The notes: generated from the sequence alone by a model not told the origin. 57,014 bases of DNA from Oxalobacteraceae bacterium (GCA_010024875.1 RGFZ01000015.1:1-57014), one strand, 5' to 3'. Shown: positions 43,647-53,392, numbered from the stretch's first letter. Numbers and translations are program-made.

Positions 43647-44672
43647 ATGTCCGAATCTCCGAAGACCGACCGACGCCTTGACGATATTTCTGCTTGGCTG
43701 ACGCAGCTCGATTCTCCGAAAACTTTGCCCGATACACTGAGGGCTGCGTCTGCTGACGCCAGCTTCCGGCGCTACTTCCGAGTCGACACTGTCGATGGCG
43801 GTTCGCTGATCGTGATGGACGCGCCGCCGCCGCAAGAAAATGTGCGGCCATTCCTGCAAGTGGCCGATTTGTTCGGCAAAACAGGCGTGACCGTCCCACA
43901 AGTGCTAGCTAAAGATATTACTCGCGGATTTTTGCTGCTCTCTGATCTTGGGTCGACTACTTATCTGAAGCAGCTTAGTGCTGACACTGCGCACAAGCTG
44001 TATCTCGACGCCATTGATGCACTGATCTTATTGCAGGTGCAGAGCCGCCCCGGCCAGTTGCCAGAATATGATCGCGCAGCATTGCACCGCGAACTGATGC
44101 TGTTCCCGGATTGGTATGTCAGCAAACACTTAGGCGCTCGCCTGAATGATGCGCAAACTACGTCGCTGAATCAGGTATTCGACGCGCTGCTGGCGAATAA
44201 TCTCGCTCAGCCACAGGTGTATGTACACCGTGACTATCACTCGCGCAATCTGATGGTGCTGGACAAGGGCAATCCAGGCATTCTGGATTTTCAAGACGCG
44301 CTATATGGCCCAATCACGTATGACTTGGTATCGCTGCTGCGGGATGCGTATATTCAGTGGGATGAAGAGATGGTACTCGACTGGGTGATACGTTACTGGG
44401 AACGTGCGCGTCGAGCAGGCCTGCCCGTCAGTCATGATGTCGATGCTTTCTACAAGGATGTCGAATTCATGGGCCTGCAGCGCCACCTGAAGGTGCTGGG
44501 CATTTTCGCTCGACTGTACCACCGCGATGGCAAAGATGGTTACTTGAATGATATTCCGCTGGTGATGGACTATACCCGCAAGACCGCTTATCGCTACAAG
44601 GAATTCACACCGCTGATCAAGCTGCTCGACACGCTGGACGAAAACACTACCAAGATCGGCTATACCTTCTGA
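43647..44672 (+). CDS. amgK: N-acetylmuramate/N-acetylglucosamine anomeric kinase AmgK
   Basis: Phosphorylates MurNAc at C1 in the MurU recycling route that rebuilds UDP-MurNAc and bypasses fosfomycin-sensitive MurA. The 341-residue aminoglycoside-phosphotransferase fold shows ADASFRRYFRV, LLSDLGSTTYL, the catalytic VHRDYHSRNLMV and the metal-binding GILDFQDALYGP. murU follows after 10 bases, which supports the assignment. Confidence 0.93.
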   Translation: MSESPKTDRRLDDISAWLTQLDSPKTLPDTLRAASADASFRRYFRVDTVDGGSLIVMDAPPPQENVRPFLQVADLFGKTGVTVPQVLAKDITRGFLLLSDLGSTTYLKQLSADTAHKLYLDAIDALILLQVQSRPGQLPEYDRAALHRELMLFPDWYVSKHLGARLNDAQTTSLNQVFDALLANNLAQPQVYVHRDYHSRNLMVLDKGNPGILDFQDALYGPITYDLVSLLRDAYIQWDEEMVLDWVIRYWERARRAGLPVSHDVDAFYKDVEFMGLQRHLKVLGIFARLYHRDGKDGYLNDIPLVMDYTRKTAYRYKEFTPLIKLLDTLDENTTKIGYTF

Positions 44673-44682
44673 ACGCGCAACC

Positions 44683-45396
44683 ATGAAGGCTATTATTTTT
44701 GCTGCAGGACGCGGCGAGCGCATGCGGCCCCTGACCGACACCTGCCCCAAGCCCTTGCTGCAGGTACGCGGCCGGCCACTGATTGTCTGGCATATTCTGA
44801 ACCTGGTGCGCGCGGGCATCAAAGAGATCGTGATCAACCATGCACATTTGGGTCAGATGATCGAAGATGCGCTCGGCGATGGCAGTCAGTTCGGTGCGCG
44901 CATTACTTACTCGCCCGAGGGTACCGCGCTAGAGACGGCGGGTGGCATCGCACAAGCCCGCCACTTGCTCGGCGACCAACCCTTCCTTGCCATCGCCGGC
45001 GATGTCTACTGCCCTCACTTCGATTTTTCAGCGGCGAAGGGCGTACTCGAAGAAAACGACGTCTGGGGCAAGCCGCATGGCAAGGAAACCCGCGACCTTG
45101 GCTGGCTGTATCTAGTGAAGAACCCTGCGCATCACCCGGAAGGTGATTTTGCGCTGGAGAGCTACGCGATATCCAATGAAGGCTTGCCACGCTATACGTT
45201 TTCCGGCATCGGTGTCTACCGCCCGGAGATGTTCGACACCGTAACGCCAGGCAGCAGCGCCAAGCTCGCACCCATTCTGCGCGAGTTTGCGAATCAGCGC
45301 AGAATAGGCGGCGAAATCTACCGGGGCGACTGGACCGATGTCGGTACAGTCGAACGGCTAGAGCAGCTCAACGCACCTCTCAATTACAAGAATTGA
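44683..45396 (+). CDS. murU: N-acetylmuramate-1-phosphate uridylyltransferase MurU
   Basis: Converts MurNAc-1-P to UDP-MurNAc. The 237-residue nucleotidyltransferase starts MKAIIFAAGRGERMRPLTDTCPKPLL, with ALETAGGIAQA and the metal Asp in IAGDVYC. The final Asp is in RGDWTDVGT. It is in the amgK operon, and its stop overlaps the region of the pepP start (three bases apart). Confidence 0.93.
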   Translation: MKAIIFAAGRGERMRPLTDTCPKPLLQVRGRPLIVWHILNLVRAGIKEIVINHAHLGQMIEDALGDGSQFGARITYSPEGTALETAGGIAQARHLLGDQPFLAIAGDVYCPHFDFSAAKGVLEENDVWGKPHGKETRDLGWLYLVKNPAHHPEGDFALESYAISNEGLPRYTFSGIGVYRPEMFDTVTPGSSAKLAPILREFANQRRIGGEIYRGDWTDVGTVERLEQLNAPLNYKN

Positions 45397-45398
45397 TC

Positions 45399-46730
45399 AT
45401 GAACCCCTACGCAAATCGCCGCGCCCGTGTGCTCGCGCAAATGCAGGCGCAAGGCGGAGGCGTGGCCATCATTCCCACTGCCCCGGAAGTGATGCGCAAT
45501 GCCGATGCCGATTATCCGTACCGACATGACAGCTATTTTTATTACCTCACAGGCTTCACCGAGCCCGAGGCAACGCTGGTCCTGGTAGCTGGCGAAAAAG
45601 ATCAAACCATCCTGTTCTGTCGCGAAAAAAATGAAGAGCGCGAGATCTGGGATGGCTATCGCTATGGGCCCGAGGCTGCACGTGAGGCGTTTGGTCTCGA
45701 TGCCGCCTATTCAATCGCCAGCATCGACACTGAGCTACCAAAACTGATGGCGAATGCACCCGCGTTATTTTATGCGCTGGGCAGCAGCAGCCGGCTAGAT
45801 GACCAGATCAAAGGCTGGCTGAATGCCGTGCGGGCCCAGGTGCGTGCCGGGGTGACCGCCCCCAGTGCAGCGATCGATATTCGCGTGATCTTGAATGAAA
45901 TGCGGCTCGTCAAAGATGCGTATGAGATTGGCATCATGCAGCGCGCCGCTGACATCACCGCAGAGGCGCACGCGCGCGCGATGCGCTGCTCACGCGCCGG
46001 CCTGCGCGAATATCATCTCGAAGCCGAACTGCTGCATGAGTTCCGGCGTAATGGCTCGCAATTTCCCGCCTATGGATCGATCGTTGCCGCCGGACCGAAT
46101 GCCTGCGTGCTGCATTACCGGGCGGGCGATGCCGAACTGCGCGATGGCGAACTGGTGCTGATTGATGCCGGCTGCGAACTGGACAGCTATGCTTCCGACA
46201 TCACTCGCACCTTCCCGGTGAGTGGCAAGTTCAGTGGCTCGCAAAAGGCGCTGTACGAGATCGTGCTGGACGCGCAGTACGCCGCGATTGCCGCCACCCG
46301 CCCCGGCGCGCGCTTTACTGACGGACATGATGCCGCGCTAAAGGTACTCGCGCAGGGCATGCTCGACACAGGTCTCCTCGACAAGAACAAGGTCGGCTCG
46401 CTGGATGACGTAATTGCAAACGGTAACTATCGTCAGTTCTACATGCATCGCACCGGTCACTGGTTGGGCATGGATGTGCACGATGTCGGCGACTACCGAG
46501 ACCCAGCGCCTGCCGGCGCTGAAAAGCCATGGCGCACGCTAGCGCCGGGAATGGTGCTCACCATCGAACCCGGCATCTATGTGCGTCCCGCCGAAGGCGT
46601 ACCCGACGCTTTTTGGCACATCGGCATACGCATCGAGGATGACGCACTAGTGACCACAGACGGCTGCGACATACTGACGCGCAAGGCGCCGAAGACGGTG
46701 GCAGAGATTGAAGCAGTAATGAAAGGCTGA
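45399..46730 (+). CDS. pepP: Xaa-Pro aminopeptidase PepP
   Basis: Cytosolic manganese aminopeptidase (M24B) that frees residues before proline. The 443-residue protein has an N-terminal creatinase-like domain and the pita-bread domain with the metal ligands in IDAGCELDSYASDITR (two Asp), HRTGHWLGMDVHD (His), TIEPGIYV (Glu) and RIEDDALVT (Glu). The ATG at 45399 is used instead of a TTG six bases upstream. Confidence 0.96.
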   Translation: MNPYANRRARVLAQMQAQGGGVAIIPTAPEVMRNADADYPYRHDSYFYYLTGFTEPEATLVLVAGEKDQTILFCREKNEEREIWDGYRYGPEAAREAFGLDAAYSIASIDTELPKLMANAPALFYALGSSSRLDDQIKGWLNAVRAQVRAGVTAPSAAIDIRVILNEMRLVKDAYEIGIMQRAADITAEAHARAMRCSRAGLREYHLEAELLHEFRRNGSQFPAYGSIVAAGPNACVLHYRAGDAELRDGELVLIDAGCELDSYASDITRTFPVSGKFSGSQKALYEIVLDAQYAAIAATRPGARFTDGHDAALKVLAQGMLDTGLLDKNKVGSLDDVIANGNYRQFYMHRTGHWLGMDVHDVGDYRDPAPAGAEKPWRTLAPGMVLTIEPGIYVRPAEGVPDAFWHIGIRIEDDALVTTDGCDILTRKAPKTVAEIEAVMKG

Positions 46731-46740
46731 TAGCTACGCC

Positions 46741-47877
46741 ATGACTGCTCAGGTCGATATCGCCATTGCAGGTGCTGGCCCGGTTGGCATGGCAACCGCG
46801 GCGATGCTGATCAAGCGCGGCGTGGCCGCCGAGCGTATTGCACTGATCGATGGCAAAGCCGCACAAGCCGCACAGCAAGATCCACGCTCGATCGCGCTCT
46901 CGGAGGGCAGCCGGCAGCTACTTGAACAGATTGGCGCGTGGAAGGCCTTCGGCACACCAATCACAGAAATTCATGTGTCGCGTCGCGGCAGTTTTGGCAG
47001 AACACTGATCGATGCCTCGGATTATGGACTGCCTGCACTCGGGTATGTGTGCCGGTATGGGGCGGTGGTGGAAGCGCTAGATTTGGTTTTGCTTCACTCA
47101 GGCATCCATAGGCTGCGGCCGGCAACTGTCATCGGATTCGACGAAACCCAAGCCGAGATCCGGCTGCAGCTTGACGATGGTGACAGGCTGCGTGCACGAC
47201 TACTGATACAGGCCGAAGGCGGCACCTACGGCCAACAGCAACCGCGCGAGCGTCAGCATGATTATCAGCAGACAGCCATCATCGCGCAGGTACGGACTGA
47301 CGCCGCGCCCCCGGGTCGTGCGTTTGAGCGGTTCACGGCAGAGGGTCCTCTGGCACTGCTGCCGCAAGATGGTGCGTACTCGATGGTCTGGTGTATGCGC
47401 CCGAATACCGCAGAGCGTTTGCAACAGCTGGACAATGAGCAATTCATGCAGTCGTTACAGGAAGTTTTCGGTCAGCGTGCGGGCCGATTTACACAGATCG
47501 GCGCTCGTCACGCCTATCGCCTGGGACTCAATGCAGAACCCCGGTCGACACCGCGAATCCTTGCTATTGGCAACGCGGCGCAAACGCTGCACCCGGTTGC
47601 AGGTCAGGGCTTGAATCTTGGCCTGCGCGATGCCTCCGTGCTGGCAAGCCTGCTCGCCAAAGAGATCACGCCGGAATCACTATCGATGTTCTCGACCGCG
47701 CAACGTAATGACCGGCGAATGACGACAAGCCTCACGGATCTGATGGCACGGGTGTTCGCCAGCTCGCCAGATCAATCAATCGTTCAGGGCATATTGGGGC
47801 TGTCACTGGGGTTGATCGATGTTGTGCCATCCGCCAAGCGTCTGCTGGCTGAACAAATGATGTACGGCGTACGCTAA
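46741..47877 (+). CDS. ubiH: UbiH/COQ6-type FAD-dependent ubiquinone hydroxylase
   Basis: 378-residue class A flavin monooxygenase of ubiquinone synthesis. It shows the FAD Rossmann motif IAGAGPVGMATA, the conserved DPRSIALSEGSRQLLEQIGAW and the second FAD motif AIGNAAQTLHPVAGQGLNLGLRDA. The position hydroxylated (UbiH, UbiF or UbiI type) cannot be settled from sequence alone. It lies 10 bases after pepP, a pairing common in proteobacteria, and ends at a strong terminator. Confidence 0.88.
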   Translation: MTAQVDIAIAGAGPVGMATAAMLIKRGVAAERIALIDGKAAQAAQQDPRSIALSEGSRQLLEQIGAWKAFGTPITEIHVSRRGSFGRTLIDASDYGLPALGYVCRYGAVVEALDLVLLHSGIHRLRPATVIGFDETQAEIRLQLDDGDRLRARLLIQAEGGTYGQQQPRERQHDYQQTAIIAQVRTDAAPPGRAFERFTAEGPLALLPQDGAYSMVWCMRPNTAERLQQLDNEQFMQSLQEVFGQRAGRFTQIGARHAYRLGLNAEPRSTPRILAIGNAAQTLHPVAGQGLNLGLRDASVLASLLAKEITPESLSMFSTAQRNDRRMTTSLTDLMARVFASSPDQSIVQGILGLSLGLIDVVPSAKRLLAEQMMYGVR

Positions 47878-47906
47878 TGCCGAGTCAAGGACGGATCATG
47901 TGCAAT

Positions 47907-47934
47907 AAAAAAGCGGACCGCAGTCCGCTTTTTT
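47907..47934. terminator. Strong bidirectional terminator between ubiH and pntB
   Basis: AAAAAAGCGGAC (47907-47918) and GTCCGCTTTTTT (47923-47934) form a perfect 12-bp stem with a CGCA loop. A and T tracts on both sides make it work in both directions, ending ubiH on the plus strand and the pnt operon on the minus strand. Confidence 0.9.
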
Positions 47935-47952
47935 ATTTGTGGGCTCAGCGAA

Positions 47953-49395
47953 TCAATCGACTGCCTTGACCATGTCTTCAATGACTTTCTTCGCATCGCC
48001 GAAGACCATCATGGTCTTATCCATGTAGAAGAGTTCATTGTCCAAACCTGCGTAACCGGCCGCCATGGAGCGTTTGTTGACAATGATAGTCTTGGCTTTG
48101 TAAGCCTCAAGAATCGGCATGCCGGCAATCGACGACTTCGGATCTTTCGCTGCCGGGTTCACGACATCGTTCGCACCCAGCACCAAGACCACATCGGCCT
48201 GACCGAATTCGCTGTTGATATCCTCCATCTCGAAAACCTGGTCGTAGGGGACCTCAGCTTCGGCGAGCAGCACGTTCATATGGCCTGGCATACGGCCGGC
48301 GACTGGATGGATCGCATATTTGACCGTCACACCTTTGTGCGCAAGTTTTTCGGAGAGCTCCATCAGCGCATGCTGCGCACGCGCGACCGCGAGTCCGTAG
48401 CCGGGAACGATGATCACAGTCTCGGCATTGCCCATCAGGAAGGCAGCATCATCGGCAGAGCCCGACTTGACATTACGTTGCTGCTGAGAGCCAGCCTCAG
48501 CCGCGCTGGCGTCGCCACCAAAACCACCGAGGATCACGCTAAAGAAAGAGCGATTCATCGCCTTGCACATGATGTAAGACAAAATCGCGCCAGAGGATCC
48601 CACCAGCGAACCAGCGATGATCAACATCGAGTTATTGAGCGAGAAGCCGATGCCCGCCGCCGCCCAGCCGGAGTAGCTGTTCAGCATCGATACCACCACC
48701 GGCATGTCAGCACCACCAATGGGAATGATGATCATGACACCCAGCACAAAAGCAATCGCAGTCATCACGATAAACGGTGTCCATGCTGCCTCGACACCGG
48801 GTGCCACCACGAATACCAGTCCTGCTCCGATCATCACGACTGCCAGTGCCAAATTCAGCAGATGCTGACCGGGGAAGACGACCGGCGCGCCCTGGAACAG
48901 GCGGAATTTGTATTTGCCGGCCAGCTTGCCAAACGCAATGACCGAGCCCGAGAACGTGATCGCGCCGACGAAGGTACCGATGAAGAGTTCAAGTCGGTTG
49001 CCCAGCGGGATGGGCTCATCACGCGAGGAGATGCCAAACGCCCAGGGCTCGGACACCGCGGCCACGGCGATGCAGACTGCCGCCAAACCAATCAACGAGT
49101 GCATCGCAGCGACTAGCTCAGGCATCTTGGTCATCTCGACGCGCTTGGCCAGCACCGCACCGATGCTGCCACCGACGATGACGCCGAGCGCCAGCAAGCC
49201 ATAGCCCATGCCTTGTGGCGCTTCTGCCTTGAGTTTCACGATCAGCGCAATGGTGGTGAACGCGGCAATTGCCATCCCGGTCATACCGAAAGCGTTACCT
49301 TGGCGCGCAGTCGAGGGATGCGACAGGCCCTTGAGCGCCTGAATGAAACAGATGGACGCCAGAAGGTACAGCAGAGTAACTAGATTCATGCTCAT
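47953..49395 (-). CDS. pntB: NAD(P) transhydrogenase subunit beta PntB
   Basis: Proton channel half plus NADP(H)-binding domain dIII of the energy-driven transhydrogenase that makes NADPH. The 480-residue protein has about eight membrane helices, then the NADP domain with PGYGLAVARAQHAL, HPVAGRMPGHMNVLLAEA and VLVLGANDVVNPAA. The start at 49395 (MSMNLVTLLYLL) follows pntAb by two bases. A longer in-frame stretch upstream only shadows pntAb. Confidence 0.96.
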   Translation of the reverse strand: MSMNLVTLLYLLASICFIQALKGLSHPSTARQGNAFGMTGMAIAAFTTIALIVKLKAEAPQGMGYGLLALGVIVGGSIGAVLAKRVEMTKMPELVAAMHSLIGLAAVCIAVAAVSEPWAFGISSRDEPIPLGNRLELFIGTFVGAITFSGSVIAFGKLAGKYKFRLFQGAPVVFPGQHLLNLALAVVMIGAGLVFVVAPGVEAAWTPFIVMTAIAFVLGVMIIIPIGGADMPVVVSMLNSYSGWAAAGIGFSLNNSMLIIAGSLVGSSGAILSYIMCKAMNRSFFSVILGGFGGDASAAEAGSQQQRNVKSGSADDAAFLMGNAETVIIVPGYGLAVARAQHALMELSEKLAHKGVTVKYAIHPVAGRMPGHMNVLLAEAEVPYDQVFEMEDINSEFGQADVVLVLGANDVVNPAAKDPKSSIAGMPILEAYKAKTIIVNKRSMAAGYAGLDNELFYMDKTMMVFGDAKKVIEDMVKAVD

Positions 49396-49397
49396 TA

Positions 49398-49715
49398 TTA
49401 AGCCTCTTCTTTTTTGGCCTGAGCCTTGGGCTCTTTTTTCTTGAACATTTCCAGCATGCGCTGGGTAACGAGAAAGCCGCCGAACACATTGACGGCAGCC
49501 AGTGCAACCGCCAGCGTGCCCATGAACTGCCCGACCGGGCCCTCGGTCAGCGCCGCCGCAAGCATCGCGCCGACGATGATGATGGCCGACACCGCATTGG
49601 TAACGGCCATCAGCGGCGTATGCAGTGCGGGTGTCACGGTCCAGACCACGTGATAACCGACGTAGATCGCCAGCACGAAAATGATCAGGTTGATGATGGT
49701 ATGACTGACTTCCAT
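49398..49715 (-). CDS. pntAb: NAD(P) transhydrogenase subunit PntAb (alpha-2)
   Basis: 105-residue membrane subunit with three or four helices, equal to the C-terminal membrane part of E. coli PntA. It contains TPALHTPLMAVTNAVSAIIIVGAM and GTLAVALAAVNVFGGFLVTQRMLEMFKKK, both typical. Split PntAa and PntAb are usual in alpha- and betaproteobacteria. It lies 50 bases after panD and two before pntB. Confidence 0.96.
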   Translation of the reverse strand: MEVSHTIINLIIFVLAIYVGYHVVWTVTPALHTPLMAVTNAVSAIIIVGAMLAAALTEGPVGQFMGTLAVALAAVNVFGGFLVTQRMLEMFKKKEPKAQAKKEEA

Positions 49716-49765
49716 GGTGTCCTCTTGGCGACGGTTGAGGCTGCTTGCGCAATCCTTGGTAATGC

Positions 49766-50125
49766 TTATTTCTTCAGGCCGGTGATCCGGTTCTTTTCAT
49801 CGACAAAGACGACTTTCGGTTTGTACGATGAGACTTCTTCTTCGTTCATTGGCGAATAGGTGCAAATGATCAGCAAATCACCCAATTGCGCCAAACGAGC
49901 TGCCGCACCATTAAGCGATATCTCGCCCGTGCCGCGCTTGCCCCGTATCGCGTAGGTGGAGAAGCGCTCGCCATTGTTGATGTTGTACAGCTCGATTTTT
50001 TCAAACTCGCGGATATCGGCCGCTTCCAGCAAATCTTCGTCAATGCCGCACGAGCCTTCGTAGTTAAGGTCGCACTGCGTGACTGACGCACGATGAATCT
50101 TCGCGCGCAGCATGATACGTTGCAT
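49766..50125 (-). CDS. panD: Aspartate 1-decarboxylase PanD
   Basis: Pyruvoyl-dependent enzyme that makes beta-alanine for pantothenate and CoA. The 119-residue proenzyme has the self-cleavage site Gly24-Ser25 in YEGSCGID, Tyr58 and Arg54 at the active site, and [11 protein letters not shown]. It lies inside the transhydrogenase operon: the pntAa stop is 8 bases upstream and is part of the panD ribosome site (TAGGAG). This position is unexpected; panD usually sits with panBC or alone. Confidence 0.96.
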   Translation of the reverse strand: MQRIMLRAKIHRASVTQCDLNYEGSCGIDEDLLEAADIREFEKIELYNINNGERFSTYAIRGKRGTGEISLNGAAARLAQLGDLLIICTYSPMNEEEVSSYKPKVVFVDEKNRITGLKK

Positions 50126-50133
50126 GAAAACTC

Positions 50134-51249
50134 CTACTTGCGCAGTACTTCACCACCGCTGCACATCATCGTGGCAGCAACGATTTCGTCGCTGCGATCG
50201 ATGTGCAGCGCGCCCTCCTTGTCGATGATTAGCTTCAGGAAGTCCAGCACATTACGCGCATACAGCGCCGAAGCATCCGCAGCAACCAGCGCAGGGATGT
50301 TGGGCTCACCAATGATCGTCACGCCATGTTTGATAACCGTCTTGCCCAGTTCGGAGAGCGGACAATTACCGCCCTGTTCGACGGCCATGTCGACGATCAC
50401 CGAGCCCGGCTTCATCGCTTTGACGGTCTCTTCGCCGATCAGCACCGGCGCCTTGCGGCCCGGGATCAGTGCCGTGGTAATGATGATGTCAGCCTGCTTG
50501 GCGCGCTCATGCACAAGTGCCGCCTGACGTTTCATCCACGCCTCGGGCATCGGGCGCGCATAGCCGCCGACGCCCTGTGCAATTTCACGCTCTTCGTCGG
50601 TTTCGTAGGGCACATCGATGAATTTCGCGCCCAGCGATTCAACTTGTTCTTTCACTGGTGGACGTACGTCAGAGGCTTCGATCACTGCGCCCATGCGCTT
50701 GGCGGTCGCAATCGCCTGCAGACCCGCCACACCCACGCCCATGATCAGTACGCGTGCCGCTTTGACAGTACCGGCTGCGGTCATCAGCATAGGCATGAAG
50801 CGAGGGTACGCATTGGCCGCCAAGAGCACCGCTTTGTAGCCCGCGATGTTCGCTTGCGAGGAAAGCACATCCAGCGATTGCGCGCGGGTGATACGCGGCG
50901 CCGCCTCCAATGCGAAAGCAGAGAGGCCAGCCGCGGCCATCGCCTGATTGTTGTCGGTGTCAAATGGATTGAGCATGCCAATCAGCACGCCGCCGGATTT
51001 CATGGCGGCGCGCTCGTCAGCCGACGGTGCTCTCACTTTAAGAACCATCTCCGCGCTGAATGCCTCGGCGGCAGAAACGATTTGAGCGCCGGCTGCGGAA
51101 AACGCCTCATCGGTAATGCTGGCGGCTACGCCCGCACCTGACTGGACGACCACCTGATGCTTGGCGGCGACAAGTTTTTTCACTGTCTCAGGTGTCGCAG
51201 CTACCCGCGTTTCACCCTGCCGCGTCTCGGCTGGGATGCCGATTTTCAT
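50134..51249 (-). CDS. pntAa: NAD(P) transhydrogenase subunit PntAa (alpha-1)
   Basis: Soluble NAD(H)-binding domain dI. The 371-residue protein starts [20 protein letters not shown] with GGAG before the ATG; a frame 14 codons longer is not supported. Motifs include [17 protein letters not shown], the Rossmann fold [22 protein letters not shown] and the mobile loop region near [17 protein letters not shown]. It resembles alanine dehydrogenase but the pnt neighbours settle it. First gene of the operon. Confidence 0.96.
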   Translation of the reverse strand: MKIGIPAETRQGETRVAATPETVKKLVAAKHQVVVQSGAGVAASITDEAFSAAGAQIVSAAEAFSAEMVLKVRAPSADERAAMKSGGVLIGMLNPFDTDNNQAMAAAGLSAFALEAAPRITRAQSLDVLSSQANIAGYKAVLLAANAYPRFMPMLMTAAGTVKAARVLIMGVGVAGLQAIATAKRMGAVIEASDVRPPVKEQVESLGAKFIDVPYETDEEREIAQGVGGYARPMPEAWMKRQAALVHERAKQADIIITTALIPGRKAPVLIGEETVKAMKPGSVIVDMAVEQGGNCPLSELGKTVIKHGVTIIGEPNIPALVAADASALYARNVLDFLKLIIDKEGALHIDRSDEIVAATMMCSGGEVLRK

Positions 51250-51562
51250 GGGGGTTCTCCAAAAAAAATGAAGGTCGAATCTTACACGCAAATTAAAAAA
51301 CAGAACAACCGTTCTTTTTCTGCGGCGTCAGTGCCTTGTCCATGCTGGGCCTATGACGATTTTGTTGCCGAATTTATTGCTGACGTCTGCGAGAGCTTAT
51401 CCGTTTGAAACCATTTGAATTCGTTAACAAAGGCGTGAATTCTGCCTCTCAACGCAGGCGTTGGGGGAGGTTCATGCTTGATACGCCCCAAGCATGATGC
51501 AGTCAGTGACACTACGGAGACTACGTGCGTGCGGGTAAAATATTGGGTCTTTTAAGGAAACC
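51250..51562. other. Intergenic region pntAa / nudix gene with two hairpins
   Basis: 313 bases with no convincing gene. Near the pntAa side, AGAACaaccGTTCT (51302-51315) is a small hairpin between A- and T-runs. Towards the nudix gene are a two-step hairpin (CCTC at 51445, CAACG...CGTTG at 51450-51463, GAGG at 51467-51470) and a perfect 9-bp stem (51472-51480 with 51489-51497). These could form a structured leader of nudix-mnmA. GAATTC occurs twice, 20 bases apart. No clear promoter was identified. Confidence 0.4.
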
Positions 51563-52048
51563 ATGCCTACCCTCTGGAAACCCTCGGTCACTGTTGCGGC
51601 CATCATCGAACGCGAAGGCCGGTTTCTTCTCGTGGAAGAGGAAACCAGCGACGGTATACGCTTCAATCAACCTGCCGGACATCTTGATCCGGGCGAGTCG
51701 CTGATCGACGCAGTTGCACGGGAGGCTCTGGAAGAAACGGCGTTCGATTTCACGCCTGAATCGCTGGTGGGCATCTACATGTCTCGTTACGTTTCCAGCC
51801 GCAACAGCGAGGAAGTGACTTATCTGCGATTTGCCTTCGCCGGAACATTGGGCGGCCGGCATGATCGTCCCTTGGACGAGGGCATACTCCGAACCATCTG
51901 GATGACTCGCGAGGAGCTACTCGCCTGCCAGGAAAAACATCGCAGTCCCTTGGTGATTCAATGCGTGGATGACTATCTGCTGGGCAAGCGCAGTCCCTTG
52001 TCACTGCTTTACACTCATCCAAGCGTTACACGCCACAGCTATGCGTAA
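51563..52048 (+). CDS. NUDIX hydrolase (NudJ-like)
   Basis: 161-residue pyrophosphohydrolase with the box [23 protein letters not shown] near residues 38-60. It fits the GX5EX7REUXEEXGU pattern except that Ala replaces the last Gly. Overall resemblance is to NudJ (thiamine precursor HMP-PP and nucleotide hydrolase); the real substrate is unknown. AAGGA precedes the ATG. Its last 8 bases overlap mnmA, a pairing common in betaproteobacteria. Confidence 0.92.
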   Translation: MPTLWKPSVTVAAIIEREGRFLLVEEETSDGIRFNQPAGHLDPGESLIDAVAREALEETAFDFTPESLVGIYMSRYVSSRNSEEVTYLRFAFAGTLGGRHDRPLDEGILRTIWMTREELLACQEKHRSPLVIQCVDDYLLGKRSPLSLLYTHPSVTRHSYA

Positions 52049-53147
52049 GAAGGTCGTGCTGGGCATGTCGGGCGGCGTGGATTCGTCCGTCGCAGCCTGG
52101 CTGCTCAAACAACAGGGGTATGAAGTCATCGGCCTGTTCATGAAGAACTGGGAAGACGATGACGATGACGAATACTGCTCGACCCGACAGGACTGGATCG
52201 ACGCCGTTAGCGTGGCTGATGTGGTGGGTGTCGATATCGAGGCCGTTAATTTTGCATCCGAGTACAAGGATCGCGTGTTCGCCGAATTCCTGCGCGAGTA
52301 CGAATCGGGCAGAACGCCCAACCCCGACGTACTGTGCAACGCTGAAATAAAATTCAAGGCATTTCTTGATCACGCGATGAGCCTGGGCGCAGACCTGATC
52401 GCTACCGGGCACTACGCTCGCGTGCGCGAGATCGATGGCCGGTTCGAACTGCTCAAAGCGGTAGACGCAAGCAAAGACCAGAGTTATTTTTTACACCGGC
52501 TTAACCAAGCTCAGCTCTCGCGCACGCTGTTTCCTCTCGGGGATCTGCACAAGACCGAGATTCGCAAGATTGCCGACAAACTTGAGCTGCCGAATGCACG
52601 TAAAAAGGATTCGACTGGCATTTGCTTCATCGGCGAGCGCCCCTTCCGCGAATTCCTCAACCGCTACCTGTCATTCCGACCCGGGCCGATGATGACCCCC
52701 GAGAGACAAATCGTCGGCGAGCATGTTGGGCTGTCTTTCTACACCCTCGGTCAGCGGAAAGGCATCGGTCTGGGTGGCATGAAAAAGTCCGCCAGCGTCG
52801 ATGGCCACCATGACGCCTGGTATGTGGCTCGCAAAGATGTGGCCAACAACATCCTGTATGTGGTGCAAGGACACGATCACCCTTGGCTGCTGTCGCACTC
52901 GCTTGAGGCTGGTCAGGTCAGTTGGGTCGCCGGTCACAACCCGCCTGAGGGCCCCGTCTCGGCCAAGACTCGTTACCGACAGTCGGATACCGTCTGCTTT
53001 CACCGCCCCATGCCCGACGGCCAGTTCAGCCTGAATTTTCATGATGCTCAGTGGGCGATCACTCCCGGGCAAAGCGCCGTTCTGTATGACGGTGACGTTT
53101 GTCTTGGGGGAGGGATCATCGCCGCCAGCGGTACGAGCGCCGGCTGA
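52041..53147 (+). CDS. mnmA: tRNA-specific 2-thiouridylase MnmA
   Basis: Thiolates U34 of Glu, Gln and Lys tRNAs using sulfur relayed by the Tus system. The 368-residue protein has the PP-loop [27 protein letters not shown], the first catalytic Cys in [12 protein letters not shown] and the second in [12 protein letters not shown], then [13 protein letters not shown]. The ATG at 52041 ([12 protein letters not shown]) overlaps the nudix gene; a frame further upstream is not supported. Confidence 0.97.
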   Translation: MRKKVVLGMSGGVDSSVAAWLLKQQGYEVIGLFMKNWEDDDDDEYCSTRQDWIDAVSVADVVGVDIEAVNFASEYKDRVFAEFLREYESGRTPNPDVLCNAEIKFKAFLDHAMSLGADLIATGHYARVREIDGRFELLKAVDASKDQSYFLHRLNQAQLSRTLFPLGDLHKTEIRKIADKLELPNARKKDSTGICFIGERPFREFLNRYLSFRPGPMMTPERQIVGEHVGLSFYTLGQRKGIGLGGMKKSASVDGHHDAWYVARKDVANNILYVVQGHDHPWLLSHSLEAGQVSWVAGHNPPEGPVSAKTRYRQSDTVCFHRPMPDGQFSLNFHDAQWAITPGQSAVLYDGDVCLGGGIIAASGTSAG

Positions 53148-53317
53148 ACAGACCGCCGATCCGGCTAAGACGTCAGCAGGATGTCGTCCCCACCCGGGAT
53201 GCCGGTGAACGGCTTGGCCCAGCGCTTGCGCCCCCGCCTCCCTCAGATTTTCTCTGGGCGAATCAAACTAACGCCAAAGAACCCCTTGCCAAGCGCCCGA
53301 GAATCGCCAATAATCTA

Positions 53318-53337
53318 AACAAGAATTGTTCGCATTT
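53318..53337 (+). promoter_or_regulatory. Fur-box-like site upstream of bfd
   Basis: The stretch including AAGAATTGTTCGCATTT agrees at 16 of 20 positions with the beta/gammaproteobacterial pattern AATGAGAATGATTCGCATTT, counted by eye. It also contains the small palindrome AACAAgaaTTGTT. It lies 56 bases before the bfd ATG, consistent with iron repression of bfd. Confidence 0.55.
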
Positions 53338-53392
53338 ACAAAAAGACAGCAATTCCAAGCCCGCCCCTCACTTCCTCGGATCGATTCCAGCC

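Noticed and set aside
48280-49116. 278-codon plus-strand frame opposite pntB
   Set aside because: Arg/His/Asp-rich antisense shadow of a conserved membrane protein.
49396-49752. Longer N-terminus for pntB
   Set aside because: The extra 119 codons overlap pntAb in a different frame and do not resemble PntB.
53099-53392. Longer N-terminus for bfd
   Set aside because: It would overlap mnmA and add about 98 unrelated residues to a protein that is always about 65-75 long.
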